Counted from the first letter of the stretch, positions 1 through 12,826 are shown. The stretch is DNA of 64,000 nucleotides from Pseudo-nitzschia pungens (GCA_037355855.1 CM074766.1:1860001-1924000), one strand, 5' to 3'. The notes: generated by a model not told the origin, from the letters alone. Made by a program: numbers and translations.

Positions 1-2271
1 AATGAACCGTGCGGTACCAATCAGACTTCGCAACTCCTAGTATCTTTTAACTTTTTAGAAGCCGCCTCATACCGTACTGAGTCAGTCAATCACAAAAAAA
101 TATTTCCGAAGTACTTCGGTAACAATCAATCATCAAAATGAAGACGATCCAAGGGTTTTGGAAATCTCGACCAGCAGAAGTGTGAACAGAAAATTTGGTG
201 TCGCATTATTTGGTGATGGATGCAAGAATCAAACAGGACCATGTTTATTTCCCTTGACTGCTTCAAGAAATGGCTTATCGTCCCGCCACTTCTTACTATC
301 CCCCCACTTCTTTATCAAACAACTACCGTACTAGAATACTATGCAGTTTTTTTTTACTCTCAACAATAGAACTAGTAGTGCAATGGAGTATTTTTGAAAA
401 ATGGTCCACGTACTACAAAGACCATGCTTGCTTTTTAAAATTGTTTTCTCATGGTAATTCAAGAGTAATTCAAGAGTACTACTACTACTACTACTAGTAC
501 TAGTGAGCAGATAGATTACGAACCATGTTTCTAGTGGTAGTATGGGACTTCAGTGCCATAGGATAAATACCAAAGAAAGTTTGATGGTATGCCGTAGTAG
601 TCAGCAGATGATAGATAACAAGACACCATGTTTGTATTGGTATGACTTCAGTGGTTAGTAAACAAGAAACAATGTTTGTATTGGTATTACTTTGGTGGTT
701 AGTAGTAAATATGATATCCTTTGGTGATTACATTGTTACTGGTGTATTGCTATCTACTACTGCTGTGCATGAGTCAAAAATTGCTCCCCACATTATTGAT
801 GACGTAAACCCTTCTTTGCTGGCCAGTTTTCTCTCTCTTAGCATTACATATCCTCACTTTCATGTTCATAATTTACGGTTAGTACCACAAGTACTTGCGG
901 TACTGTACTGTGGATAATACTTTACCAGTAAGATCTTACGTAACCTTATTTGGAGTAGATATTATCTGTACTCGTTAGGGTACCGGTACGCCTTGTGAGG
1001 ATGAATCCCGAATAACTAGTGAATAAACACCTCACTCTTTACTAAATGCATGCGATTATTGATGACAGTAGAGAGCAACGTAAAACCTTACTCATACATT
1101 TTGCAGGTTATGAGCATTATTGACTACATTCTCATCAACTATCTAACAGACTACGAGTACCGGTAGTCAACAATAATATCGTTTAGTAGGGGCAGCCAAA
1201 ATCTACTGTGCCACAGTTGATTTTCACCATCTTTATTTCAGAGTCATATTAGTCAAATATCAGTTTTTTACTGATCTGATGAGTCCTATTGGTTAATTCC
1301 TTGACACCATCGGATCAGACCATCACAAACATACCGTCATCTGTCATGCTCACACGAGAACACATACCAATTTGAGAAAGATGAGAAGACAGTGTGTTGT
1401 TGATGGTTCTTTCCAAAAAAATGAACAAAAACCACAACAAAAAACACGTATATCAAGATTGAATTGAACTAGTCACTACTACTAGTAAATGCACGAGGGG
1501 GAAAATATGCGCCGATTCAAAATTTCATGTGCAAACTTAGTTGAGTATTTGCAACAACAAGAGCACCTCTGAAGTCTATGGAACTATATACCTATGGAAA
1601 GAGGAGAGTGAGAGCTTTCTAACAAGCCATTACTTGTTGATATTGGATCCATACTTTAGAAGTTAGGATTGCTAAAAAAAAAATTGGCGCATATGCGCCG
1701 ATTTTTCATGCCGCCCCTACTAAACGATACAGTAGCAGAGTGCTGATTACTGTTTTCGCCTGGAACTCGACAAGAATAATGTGAAAACACAAAATAATGC
1801 TACAGTACCGGTAAGGTTTACCGTACAGATTTCCTATCAGTTGTCCCCCGATTTCAGCAAAAATTAGTAGTGGGGGGCGTAGAACCGGGGGACAGCAGAT
1901 GGGAACTTTGTACTTCTACTTCGTAATATTATCAGTGCAAAAACCAAAACCGCCGGACGGACGTGAAAAAAATTAGAGAACGCAGAACCATTCATCACTC
2001 TCAATCAAAAGGATGCGGAACAGCGCAATTTTTTTCCCATATCAATTTTTAAAAAATCAATCCAAGAAAATCATTTTTTCTTCACTTTCTGTGTACGAGT
2101 ACACGTACAAGTAAGTTACTGGCAACGGTACAGTATCGGTAGGATCTAGCCTTCAGAATCAAAACTATCTCTCGTTTCCATCCAAGGTAAAGGCTGTTGT
2201 TTTCCGCCAATAGTTCCTGAAAGTACTCATAGTGAACAAGAATTTTAATACCAACGAAGTGACATCTCACA
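1..2271. other. Intergenic, AT-rich, with repeats
   Basis: No convincing gene. It holds a small direct duplication (about 623-661 and 670-709, sharing 'atgtttgtattggtat' and 'ggttagtagtaaa-like' ends), a possible MITE (listed separately), a G/C foldback near 1839-1891 (GTCCCCCG ... CGGGGGAC) and several short palindromic TAC/GTA words such as 'accggtaaggtttaccgt' near 1808. The open frame at 642-917 lies in the duplication and shows no recognisable domain. Confidence 0.6.
1177..1729. mobile_element. Possible MITE with ~18-bp terminal inverted repeats and TA duplication
   Basis: TCGTTTAGTAGGGGC at 1179-1193 is matched in inverted orientation by GCCCCTACTAAACGA at 1713-1727. The match extends inward with one mismatch (AGC versus GGC). 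Both ends are flanked by TA (1177-1178 and 1728-1729), the target duplication typical of Tc1/mariner-type elements. The 549-bp interior has no coding capacity. It holds a perfect 14-bp palindrome GGCGCATATGCGCC at 1684-1697 and a partial internal repeat of 'atatgcgccgatt' at about 1506 and 1690. A non-autonomous element is inferred; no transposase is seen in the window. Confidence 0.5.
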
Positions 2272-3942
2272 ATGGCGGGAGGAGAAGGAGCAAAAGAACG
2301 CCGTCGATTGAAGCGATTAGCTGCGCAAGAAGCGAAGAAGAAATCCGCCGAATCTGCAGCATCTCCAAGCAAGCAGGCATCGACTGACCAGAGCAAAAAT
2401 CAGGCTTCAGCGAAACGCAGCGGTGGAAACCAGTCCTATCAAGAAGCGGGATCGACAAGAAGGAATTCCAATGAAGTTCGAGGCAACCCTTTGAATAGAA
2501 ACAAGTCTTTTCCGAAGAACAATAGCAAGAATTTCGGTGGTGCTAAGAAGGGAAGGAAACCAAAAATCAAGAAACCAAAGCACCTGAAAAGAAAGTTGGA
2601 ACTTGCCGCGAACGAAAACGAAGAAACAAGAGAACTAATTCAAAAACAGATGGAAGAATTCGAATCAAAGAAGAAATTTTATTCGAAGAGGAATAACACT
2701 GATAGACGCAAACGACAGAAAACAACAACTTCCGGCGATGGCAACGGTGTGAATAACATAGACAACGAAGATGCCGTGTCCAGGCTGAACAGAATCAATG
2801 CAAAGCGAACATCCTTTCCGAGAGGTGGAGCTGTCGAAAACAGTCAATCACCAATCATCGAGGACGAAGATGACAAGATGACGGATGTAAAAGAAGATGT
2901 CGAACCAGAGGTGGAAGAACAGAAAGATGAGAGCGATTCTGATTCCGACGATGGCAGCGGTGATGACGAAAGTATAGGAGATAACACGGGCGAGAATGAA
3001 TCTTCCGAAACTACCGAACAAGGATCTAAAGGAGAGGCATCGGATCCATCTTCTTCGTCGGAGAATGAGGATGACAATCATGACAATTCGAGTGATGGGT
3101 CCGACGACGATTCCAGTAGCGACTCGGATGATTCTTCCGACGGCGATTCGGATGATGACGATGATGAACCCGTACAAAAACGCCAGCGCGGACGTCGGAG
3201 GCGCGGGCGGCAGGACACGGCGAAGAAAATCGAAGAAATGCAAACAGAAGAAAAGAGTAAGGCTCCCGCTACCACCGATCTCAAAGCCGAAAGCAAAGTC
3301 CAAGATGGTAGTTCCACCGACAAGTCGAAGAAACGCTACTGTATCGGAAGAAAACCTGTGACGGATTTTGTCATTGGTCAGAGTCACCCCGGGAAGGTGG
3401 TGTACGTCAAGCCGTTCGGAGTTTTTTTCGACATTGGCTGCCACTCCGATGCATTTTGCCACGTATCGCGTCTTTCCGACGATTACATCGAAAAGCCCGA
3501 ATCGATGTTCAAGGAAGGCGATGAAGTGCCAAAAGTTCGGATCGTGGAAATCGATCGAAAGCAGAAGCGCATCACCGTGAGCCTCCAATCCGAAGCCAGA
3601 ATACAAGACGAACGCAAATCCATCGAAGACAGGAAATCTCGAAAAGAAAAAATAAAACAAAAATCCAAGAAGACAGTACTAGGAATCGGACATGCCCAAT
3701 CCCCATTAAAAAGCAACTCTCGCGGCCAGGATTCCCTCCAAAACCACTCGAAGCCAAACAATGTAATCACTGCGCCTCAAAAGAAGGAGGAGCCCGTGAT
3801 TTACAAGGCTCCTCCACCACCGTCGAAGAACAAAACCGATCCCTCCAAGATGACACCTGCGGAATTGAAGAGGGCTAGAAAACTTGCTCGAAGGGCTGAA
3901 AGGAGAGCCCAAGCGGACCAACAGGGTCAAGCAAGTCAATAG
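2272..3942 (+). CDS. S1-domain RNA-binding protein with acidic and basic low-complexity tracts
   Basis: Single-exon protein of 556 residues. The N-terminal ~170 residues are basic (KKGRKPKIKKPKHLKRK). Residues ~195-305 are strongly acidic and Ser-rich with runs of Asp, Glu and Ser. A single S1 domain lies at about residues 366-440: 'GQSHPGKVVYVKPFGVFFDI', then 'AFCHVSRLSD' and 'VRIVEIDRKQKRITVSL', the expected five-strand OB-fold pattern. The C-terminus is again basic and ends in a KRARKLARRAERRAQ helix. S1 domains bind RNA; the charged arms suggest a nucleolar or ribosome-biogenesis role, but that is inference. The start has a good context (ctcacaATGg) and no intron is needed. I do not recognise a specific named orthologue. 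Confidence 0.85.
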   Translation: MAGGEGAKERRRLKRLAAQEAKKKSAESAASPSKQASTDQSKNQASAKRSGGNQSYQEAGSTRRNSNEVRGNPLNRNKSFPKNNSKNFGGAKKGRKPKIKKPKHLKRKLELAANENEETRELIQKQMEEFESKKKFYSKRNNTDRRKRQKTTTSGDGNGVNNIDNEDAVSRLNRINAKRTSFPRGGAVENSQSPIIEDEDDKMTDVKEDVEPEVEEQKDESDSDSDDGSGDDESIGDNTGENESSETTEQGSKGEASDPSSSSENEDDNHDNSSDGSDDDSSSDSDDSSDGDSDDDDDEPVQKRQRGRRRRGRQDTAKKIEEMQTEEKSKAPATTDLKAESKVQDGSSTDKSKKRYCIGRKPVTDFVIGQSHPGKVVYVKPFGVFFDIGCHSDAFCHVSRLSDDYIEKPESMFKEGDEVPKVRIVEIDRKQKRITVSLQSEARIQDERKSIEDRKSRKEKIKQKSKKTVLGIGHAQSPLKSNSRGQDSLQNHSKPNNVITAPQKKEEPVIYKAPPPPSKNKTDPSKMTPAELKRARKLARRAERRAQADQQGQASQ

Positions 3943-4833
3943 AGCAACAGGGTCAAGCAATTCAATAAAGTTGACGCTCATCCTGGTTGGTTGTACCTAT
4001 CTAATTAGAGTCTAAAGCTGAGCTATCACGAATTGCAACACTTGTCCTTCTCCTGAACTTGTTCTTTTTCGTCTGTGGCGTTGGAACTGTGCCATATTCC
4101 CCGTGTAGCATTGTGTGAACAGAATTAGTATGTGACACCGCGGACTACAAAGCTAGCTTCATTGGGGAGGTGATTGCGGCAATGAATGAAATGTGCTATA
4201 GGGGACTATCTTTTGAGAATAAGCAGTACAAAGAATGATGGCCAGCAGCAGAAGAAGAAGAAGCTTCTTTGAGATCCATGGTATGACGAAGGTTCTTACT
4301 ATCTCCTCGCTACTACGAGGCTGAACAGCAATCTCTCTACCAGTTCTCGCATTGTTCTTCTGGAATAGGTTGCGGAGCAAAGGTCTTGTATCATGCGGTA
4401 TTGTTTCTCTCAGAACTCCTGAACTCTTCCGTTGCTTGGCGATGCCGATCCTGGTGGTGCGAGTTACAAACCAGTAAAATAGTAGGTCCTATCACAACAT
4501 ACCGTACTACCTCTAATACTTCTCATAGGTACAGTATTTACGGGTAATCTTACTCGTACTCGTACTCGTACGATACAACCAGATGCCAAATGGGACGTGG
4601 GACGTGGGACATGGCACATACAAGTAACTTAACCTTATGGGATACACGAAAAATAAAAAAAAATGATAATGAGAGATGATGTGATGACAATCAAGTGCCA
4701 ATTCAATTTTTTTTTTCAATCAAAAAATACTACCCACACGGAGGCGAAAGACAAGCCGGAAGCGCAGGGTTGGAGACAGAATCCTTCCTCCCCACTAGCA
4801 TTGTCAAACCCCCGTTGTGATAGATTGCACACA
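3943..4833. other. Intergenic between S1 protein and HDAC genes
   Basis: Nothing recognised as a gene. There is a short (ACTCGT)n run at about 4551-4570, a 'gggacgtgggac' duplication at about 4591-4607 and an A/T-rich stretch upstream of the HDAC start. It presumably holds the S1 gene 3' end and the HDAC promoter. Confidence 0.5.
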
Positions 4834-6217
4834 ATGACCGACAATAGACGAGTCTCGTATTTCTATGATGCCGAGGTAGGCAATTACCATTACGGCCAAG
4901 GTAAGGAACACGACGAAGCGTCGTTTGGAGTATAATTAGCCGGCTGTGTCGTAGTGCGTGGCATCCATTCGTGACAGGGAGAGCTCTTTTGCATCCAGAT
5001 TTGTTCCTTCTTACAGAGTGCTTTCCAATCGCTGCTCAGGGCATCCAATGAAACCGCATCGTGTGCGCATGACGCACAACTTGGTGGTGAACTACGGTCT
5101 TTACAGAAAGATGGAAGTCTTTCGGCCGCGTTTGGTGTCTCCCACCGCCATGACGCGCTTCCACTCCGACGACTACATCAACTTTTTGAAGGTGATCACG
5201 CCGGACAACATGCAGGACTACAACCGACAACTCCAACGATTCAACGTCGGAGAGGACTGCCCCGTCTTTGATGGAATCTTCGAGTTTTGTCGGCTGTACA
5301 CGTCGGGATCGATCGGCGGGGCGGCGAGATTGAACGAAGACGAGGCCGACATTGTCATCAACTGGGCGGGTGGCCTCCACCACGCCAAAAAGGCGGAAGC
5401 CTCTGGATTTTGCTACGTCAATGATTGCGTCCTGGCGATTCTCGAGCTGCTCAAAAAACACGAACGGGTTCTCTACATCGACATCGATATCCACCACGGA
5501 GATGGTGTGGAGGAAGCATTTTACTCGACAAACCGCGTCATGACCTGCTCGTTTCACAAATTTGGGGAGTACTTTCCGGGGACCGGGGATGTTCAGGATT
5601 CCGGACACGCGGAGGGAAAGAATTATTCCATCAACTTTCCCCTGAACGACGGAATGGACGACAAGGCGTACCGAAGCGTCTTCCGGCCCGTGATTGGAAA
5701 GATCATGGAAATGTTTGCCCCCGGTGCGGTGGTCCTGCAGTGCGGAGCGGACTCGCTGTCGGGAGATCGACTCGGGTGCTTCAATCTGTCTGTGGAGGGA
5801 CACGCGGACTGCGTCAAGTACGTCCGGAGCTTCGGAATACCCATGCTAGTCCTGGGAGGAGGCGGGTATACCCTTCGCAACGTACCGCGGTGTTGGACGT
5901 ACGAAACCGCGGTGTTGACGGGGGAAGAAGTCAAGGACGAACTCCCCTTTAACGATTACTTTGAGTATTTCGGGCCGGACTACCGCCTCAATCTTCCCGT
6001 GAGCAACATGGAGAACCTCAATTCACCCGAATATCTGGAAAAGACCAAGGTGCAGCTACTGAACATTTTGTCGGATGTCGAACCCATTCCGGGCACACAA
6101 ATCCAAACTGGACAGGTAGAATCGCAACTGAATCCTCGCGGAATGAACATGGAAATAGACACCCCGGGGTCGGAAAAAGTTGGTCGAAAAGAGCACCCGT
6201 CGGAACTCGCTGGGTAG
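4834..6217 (+). CDS. RPD3: Class I (RPD3/HDAC1-type) histone deacetylase
   Basis: Zinc-dependent lysine deacetylase acting on histone tails in nuclear co-repressor complexes. Two exons: 4834-4900 and 5040-6217, joined by a 139-bp intron (gtaagg...ctcag). The join gives the family's invariant N-terminus, with '[13 protein letters not shown]' running into '[15 protein letters not shown]'. The spliced protein is 414 residues. Visible landmarks are the catalytic His pair (GGLHHAKK), '[15 protein letters not shown]', the zinc ligands in '[16 protein letters not shown]' and '[19 protein letters not shown]', and the '[15 protein letters not shown]' loop. An ATG-led frame can be read from 4958, but this is intron sequence and would lose the conserved N-terminus. 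The C-terminal tail is short (~45 residues after the deacetylase core), as in unicellular RPD3 proteins. No damaged residue is seen. Confidence 0.96.
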
Positions 6218-7275
6218 ACTTTTTTGCCGAGCTTGTTGGGATATCGATGCCATCGTTGCGATTGCCATTGATTAGGGTATTGATCTATGATTTACAACCT
6301 TTTTGTTACGGTTGAAACTTAAAAGTAACTCTTCGTTGTTTCGTTGCACGTAGTAAGATTTCTTCGCATGTGTGAACGCAAGCCGACGAGTTCATATTTC
6401 GCACAATTTCTGTTTTTGATAATTATCATCCCTCCCTGACTTTTTACTGGGACCGCAATAACCTCGTTCGATTGAAAACGAAGTTGATTCGACTGCGAAA
6501 AAGAGTACGGTGATGATTTATCCGTAATTTCAGAACTCGAACGGTGGCCGAGGTATGAATCAGTTACAACATGTTCATCTTCTCATTGTTGTAAATTTGC
6601 AACCAGCAAAGACGAGCAAAAACGCATCGTTTCACATCCATTTCATTCCACCTTTTCTATCATGATAGGAACAACCAAAGTAAACGTTTCCACTACAATT
6701 GTGGAAAGCTGGAAGCAACCCACAATAGTATCATAAATATGAACTTTATGTAGAAATCTATTATATCAATAGTGAAAGAAGATGGATTCATTTGGACCGA
6801 GGGTTTGTTGTTGCCTGATCCCTTCCCATTGTATTGATGCTGTTCGTAGGTCAATGACACTGATGAGTGATGATCATTATGGAGAACAGCAGAAATGGCG
6901 CTTTATTGGCCTATACAAGAAATAATATTCACACAAAAGACTGTACGTGTACGCATGACATAAATAATGAAGAAAAAGCAAATCGGATAAAGGCACAAAC
7001 ACATTCAACCGAGCACATCAGATGAGGATGGATTGGTGAACAGCTTTGACCTGAATGCTTGTGCCTCAACTGGATGGACCCAGTCGTTTTTGGACAGGAT
7101 ATTCCTCGAACATGAAGGAAGAATTTAGCTGAATTGTATTGCGTTGTGTCAAGATATGGGACATGTAAAATATACAAATGAGAATAGGAAGTGGATTGTT
7201 GGCGAACGGGCGGCGAAGTGGCATTGAGCGTTTAAAATACATTGCAGGGTTTTCTTTGCTTGGTCGCGCATAATT
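6218..7275. other. Intergenic between convergent HDAC and PH-domain genes
   Basis: About 1.06 kb with only short open frames and no recognisable RNA gene or repeat. The two flanking genes point toward each other, so this should hold both 3' UTRs and terminators. Confidence 0.5.
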
Positions 7276-8889
7276 TTAGGAAAGGAACCTTGCAGCGTTT
7301 TCGTCATCGTCATCATCAACAATGGGTTGGCGACCACCGCCACTATTATTGTTTTGCTTGTTCTTCGGTAAAACCGAGGTGCTGTTCATCGTATCGATAC
7401 CCCCAGTGTCCAACAGATCAGCAGTGGGTACAGTGTTCACGACATTTTGTGGCGATTGATTTGAAGACACCGACTTTGTTGCAGCGATTGTCGATGGTTC
7501 TGCAGACAAATTAGGATTGAGGATTATCACTTGGTTCTCTGTATCTGTGAAGCAATGATATTGTTTTAGGCTCCGGGCCCATCGCAAAACCTTGCTCGCG
7601 AGATGAGACAAGGAATTTTTGGGTTTCTGCCAACGAGCTGCCGACGAGTGAGATGTCGAATTCTGACTCATATCATTGAAGGGATTGTCCTCATCCATTG
7701 CACAACCGGTCTCCCACGAATGGAAATCGTCTTCCAATGCATGCGTTCGCTGACGATTAGCCACAACTACAACTCGAGGAGTAGTGAAATTCTGATCGTC
7801 CAACAAATCAATGGGAGGTTGGTTCTTCTGAAAATCATTCGGCATGACAAGTTTGACGTTTCCTTCTTGCATTCGGGCCTCTTTGACACGATTGAGAGTA
7901 ATAACCCAGTCATTCATCGCCGTTTTAGAATCAGCTCGCAAGTGGTATGGTCGTTTTGCGATACTTATAGTAAAGCCACATCCGTTTTCGTCTTCGGTGT
8001 TGACAGTAATCGATCCAACCTTCGCGAGGTCCAAGGATGCCAGCAATTTGATTCTTTTGCTGGACTTGAAATACGTCAGACATTCTCCGTCGGTCTCAAA
8101 CCATCGAGTTTGCCATTTCCCGTTTCTATTAAGTTTTTGAAGGTAACCGTAAATCAAAACGCCTTCTATCACCCCTTCCTCGTCAGCTGACTCTTTTCTG
8201 TCCGTATTATCGTTATTTTCGGTATTTGTAGCAGGATTTCGAGCATTGATAGTCTGAGGGTTGAAACAAGAAAAAATTCGAACAATCGAGAAGTGGTGAG
8301 ACATATCGAAGCACATGAGGCAAGTAGGCATCGGGCAAGACAAAAACTAAATGCAACGGTTTATCTGACTTACTTTTGCAGCAGATTTGACCAGTCTCCC
8401 AAACGTTGAAGTTGCGCCGGTGTAGATATCCGATCGAGTGTAACCTTTTTCATCAGTCCCATTATTGTTCACTGTTGCAGTTGTATTGTTTTCTTTCGTG
8501 TTCACAGACGAAGAGGGTTCTGTTTCATCGTCATCAGAGACCGGGTTGCTTCGCTGTCTATTTTGTTGATAACTAAGGTTGAGAGCCTCTTGTTGCTGTT
8601 GCTGATCAAGGATGGCTCCTAACGATAAGTCTTCTTGCTTCTGATTGTGCTGTGACCTGTATTGCGGCATGATCTCCATCGTTCCGATCGTGTTATCTAA
8701 ACTTTTATTCGCGGGTTTGCTGTGGGATGCTGGGGAAAGACTCAATGGAGTAACCGAAGTTCGTGCTGGAGAGTGAGGCTGGGTCACTCCGCTCTGAACG
8801 GATTGGGCATCGGTACTGTATGAAACAGCACTATTGATATTATCAACCGCATTGTTGTTATCGACTGTCGTTGCTGCTGCCATGTCCAT
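7276..8889 (-). CDS. Pleckstrin-homology-domain protein with Gln/Asn-rich N-terminus
   Basis: Two exons on the minus strand: 8374-8889 and 7276-8253, with a 120-bp intron (GTAAGT...CCTCAG). The spliced protein is 497 residues. Residues 1-170 are low-complexity (Asn, Gln, Ser) with no domain I recognise. A PH domain lies at about residues 204-300: it opens with 'IYGYLQKLNRNGKWQTRWF', has the basic 'KSSKRIKLLASLDL' turn, and closes with the invariant Trp helix 'TAMNDWVITLNRVKEA'. The tail carries one NPF motif (DEDNPFNDM), often bound by EH domains, and an Asp-rich end. PH domains bind phosphoinositides, so membrane recruitment or endocytic signalling is plausible, but the function is inferred. 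Confidence 0.85.
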
Positions 8890-11800
8890 AATTTAATTCA
8901 GATGAATCGAATTGGATTTTTAGTTCAAAATTGTCAATTCCTTCGTAGCTACTAAACCCTTCGATACCGCCGATTTGCATATGATTGATTGTAACGGATG
9001 ATTGCTTTTGTTGATTGATTGGTTAATGAATTAGCGATTCGTGTTCAATATCCGCCTGAGTTTTGGCTTCGATATGGAGTAGACACTAATCAGCCAGGTG
9101 TTGACTTCTGCTCACTTGTGGTTTTTGCTCCTTGATTTGACTTGCCTGCGGAAACCAATGTTCATCCACTCGTGAATTCCGCTGAAATGAGATGACGTTA
9201 AATACGGCACACCAGAGAAATCAAGAGACTTGAGACCCAACTAGTACCGGTAGTAGGGAAAAGCAAGTTGGAAACTAATGTCTTTCGTTATCTGTTTGCT
9301 TGTTTATCCTAGAGGTATTGAGAAGTGTATGCTCGTAATTGAATAAATTGACTATCTATCAGTGTTCAGACCGGCACAGTGACGAGAAGCGAAAGAAATT
9401 TCTGTGGCTGAACCGCACGACTTCAGCTATTTTTTATTCATTCACACCCATGTTATCAAACAATTACTGAATAAGGGCGTCAGATGCGTTGTGTAAGTTC
9501 TGGTGCATCGTTTTTTTTCTACCGGCTACTTTGCGATACTCAAAATTCACGGGAAATGATAGCACTTTGTAGGTCGTAACGGTACGCGTGAGGAGAACCT
9601 TTCCTCAAACAACTAAGAGTAATTACGTAAGTTAGGTACAATTTGGTACATCATCCGTTTCGGAGGATTGGAGGGTTCCTGTCCGTGACGGATTTCGCGT
9701 GTCAAAAACCTATCAACCCGCCATTTTTGAGCCTAAAAACTGCTGGAAATCGCCAAGACCAAAACAATGGATCCGACCCGCGCGTGTTTCTTCACTAAAT
9801 TCATTACTATTTCAAACACGCCGGGTTGCATGACTGAATTGTTATTCAGGCTTAAGTAGAGACTGAGACTCCGTTGGTTGGTTGAATCGTGCTACACGAA
9901 ACTCCCACGACACTCTAACCGTAATTGTAATACCCATCATTATGTTTAAAAAATTTTTTGGTCGGTTTTTGCGCTAACGAAGAATTTGAAGCAAACTATC
10001 GAACAAGGATTTAAGCTTGAGAAAGAGGTCATCGTACATGCATGGCATAGAAGCACCAACCGTTTCTATCCATGGAGAATAATAGATGTCGTCCATTAGA
10101 AGTGCTAAGCCATTTTAGGTTTGTACAGTATTGGAAAATGTTGGCAAAAAATAGACCTCCTTGGTGTTCCGTTGAACGTGACAAAGTTCTCTCTTCTGAA
10201 TGATGGTTTGACATGACAAGGCAATTTGTATGAGCAGTACTACTACTAGCTACTAGTACCAGTACTTTCCCCCTGAATTCAGATTCGAAAAAAATACAGA
10301 AGATGCCGCCTTGCTTTCAGTTGTTGCAGAAAGAGTGCATACTGCTGGTGAGCAAAAGAAAACACTTGGGAAACGTGTTGCCTCTTTTGTATTCATGTGA
10401 AAAGGTCAAGATCACAACATGATTTTCAGTGATAGGATCTAAACAAGTGATGGCTGCTGGTACTACTAGAACTATTGTTGAGATGGAAGAAGCGAATTGG
10501 ATGGCCATCAAGAACAACAACGCAGGGAGGGCTAGTAAATAGTGAGGCTACAATAAATTTTATAAACCGGGATACTCTAGATCACTTCCCTATAGATTGC
10601 AGAAGGATAGATGGTAAAATATTAATCATCGTCATTATCAATATTACAATGTTCTCTCATTTTGTGTTTGAAGAGTGTTTTTAATTATTTTTGTGAGATA
10701 AGGAAAGACACAGAACACTGTGCATAGTATTTAGCACAGTAATCTTACTTTTTGTAAACAGGAAGTATCCAAAAGCAGCTTGTGGGACGAGAAAATTAGG
10801 GAGCAAGAATGATTGAGAAAAAATAAATTGTGCATGTCGTAAAAATACTTGTACTGCACATGATGAATAATGACCCAGTATATTTTTGTTTTAAATAAAT
10901 TAAAAATCTAGCGTCACTGTATTCTTGCATGGTAATCTTACTAAGTATGAAGTACTACATGTACTAAAAAAATAGCCTCAAGTTTCACAAGGCATGTTGC
11001 TCACCATTTGGCACAAAGTTAAAAACAGTTTATTGCCCATCCATGTTCCCATGTGGCATACAGTTTACCCTTGTCAACGTACTACCTCCTCTGGCTGAAG
11101 CCAATAAACAAGTCTTGACTTTTTCTGCCCATCGTAAGAGTAGAGCATGTGAATTTTGCTCATCAAACAATTGTAGTACATCTACCAAAGTTGCCCAAAA
11201 AGCAATAACATTATTATTGTCCTTCTCCACTGACTAGAAGTACTTGGATACTAGTTTTTTTCAAAGCATCATTTTATGCAACAGTTCTTTTGAGAGAGAA
11301 AAATGGAATCAAACCAACAACAAAGAAAAACATATTTTGGTCTTTGCCTTCTCCATCTTGCAGCTAGTACTACTAGTAATACTACTAGGTGAACAGTGTC
11401 TTATACATATTGACTGCTTCTTTCCAACACACCAAAACCCTTGCAGTACCTTTTTTTATCAAAGGTGGAGTGTGTCTCTACTCTAGGGGATTGACAATAC
11501 TATTATTGGCTTGCGTGATATGGTTCTTGGACCTATTCTATTTTGGGATGGGATGGGATGGGATTGGATGGGATGATGTTGCCAATAATGCTTCTGTACG
11601 ATTCAATGGAGGAGGCTTGCTGAATACTGACCATGCAACATGCAAAAAAAATAATACGAAGTAAGGTTTACGTGTAAGTCACCAGGTAAGTTACTACGTT
11701 ATACGTATTGTACCGTATGTCCCTTCCCATTGATTTACTCATTGTTCTAAGGTTTTTTACCGCCTACGGTAAGGTTTACTAGTAGCACTATCTTCTGGGC

Positions 11801-12826
11801 TTTCGATATTATTACCGTATTGTTACGAAATACGAAGTAATCTTACTTCATACAAAGTACACGTAGTAATAATAGAAAGTAACAAAAATACTGTACTACG
11901 TACCGTACTTCGTAATAAGTAAGTAGCACTTCGTAATGTTATTATTAGAAGTGATGTGTGTTTTTGATATATACCCAGTATTGACTATCTACGAAGTAAC
12001 TTACGTAGTAACCTTAATTAGTAGAAGTGATTACAATCCTTGGCAGCAAATTGGGACCAGGTAATCTTAAAATTTACTGTGACCAGATCGCAAAAAAAAT
12101 TGTACAACTGCTTCGTACCACTGTAGCATTCGTGTTTCGTAAGAATACGTTATGGATTGATGGATTTCGGTTCGTGTAACGTATCACTTTCGAGAACTAC
12201 TTGAAGAAGTGAGCTTTTTTAGCAGGAGTATCGCGTTCATGATAACACTATTTCTAAGTACTTCGTACTAAGTAACCTTACTGTATTTACTATCTCACTT
12301 TTTGCTGTATTTTTTTTTTCATCGAACGTACGACGTGTCCTGTGGACAATCAAAATAGGACGGCGGGCTTGCCGATTTTGGCGCCAGAATTCAATTTTTG
12401 AAATTGCCCTGCGTCTGAGAAACCAAGAGACATCCAACTGCCGTAATCTCCGTATCAATTGGGGCGCCCAAATTGACGTTCGTCTATGACAACAGAAAAA
12501 ATGGTGCACAATCGCCACAGCGCGATCACTGCTATTCGATTCATACACCGTAAACCTTACCGGTACTATTGTTATTATTGTACAGTGATTTTTCCCATTC
12601 ACATTGTCTTCATCTATTCATCCAACTCGCACCGACCGGTATTTCGCAAAAAGTTACTACCGCGATTTCCGGCACCCGGTACCGTTCGAAGATAAATGCA
12701 ACGATCGAATTTCAGCTCGTCATCAGTGACAAAGAGGAAAAGAAACGCTATCGCGACAACAAAGAGCAAAGTTTGAAGAACGTAATCCCATAGGCATTCG
12801 AAGTCCGCAAACAGTCGAGACATAAA
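8890..12826. other. Long intergenic region rich in short palindromic TAC/GTA words
   Basis: Nearly 4 kb without a supportable gene. Between about 11,660 and 12,010 the DNA is packed with words such as GTAAGGTTTAC, GTAATCTTAC and TACTTCGTA, including the foldback GAAGTAAtcTTACTTC at 11,834-11,849. A 'gatgggatgggatgg' run sits at about 11,545-11,575. The few 60-120-codon open frames lack domains, consistent codon use or conserved motifs. Confidence 0.5.

Noticed and set aside
642..917. Small 91-codon hydrophobic protein
   Set aside because: It lies over a local direct duplication, has no recognisable features and no good start context.
4958..5039. Alternative HDAC start at 4958
   Set aside because: This stretch is the 3' part of the first intron; using it would lose the invariant '[13 protein letters not shown]' N-terminus.
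5036..5803. 255-codon frame antisense to HDAC
   Set aside because: It mirrors the highly conserved HDAC coding strand and has no independent support.
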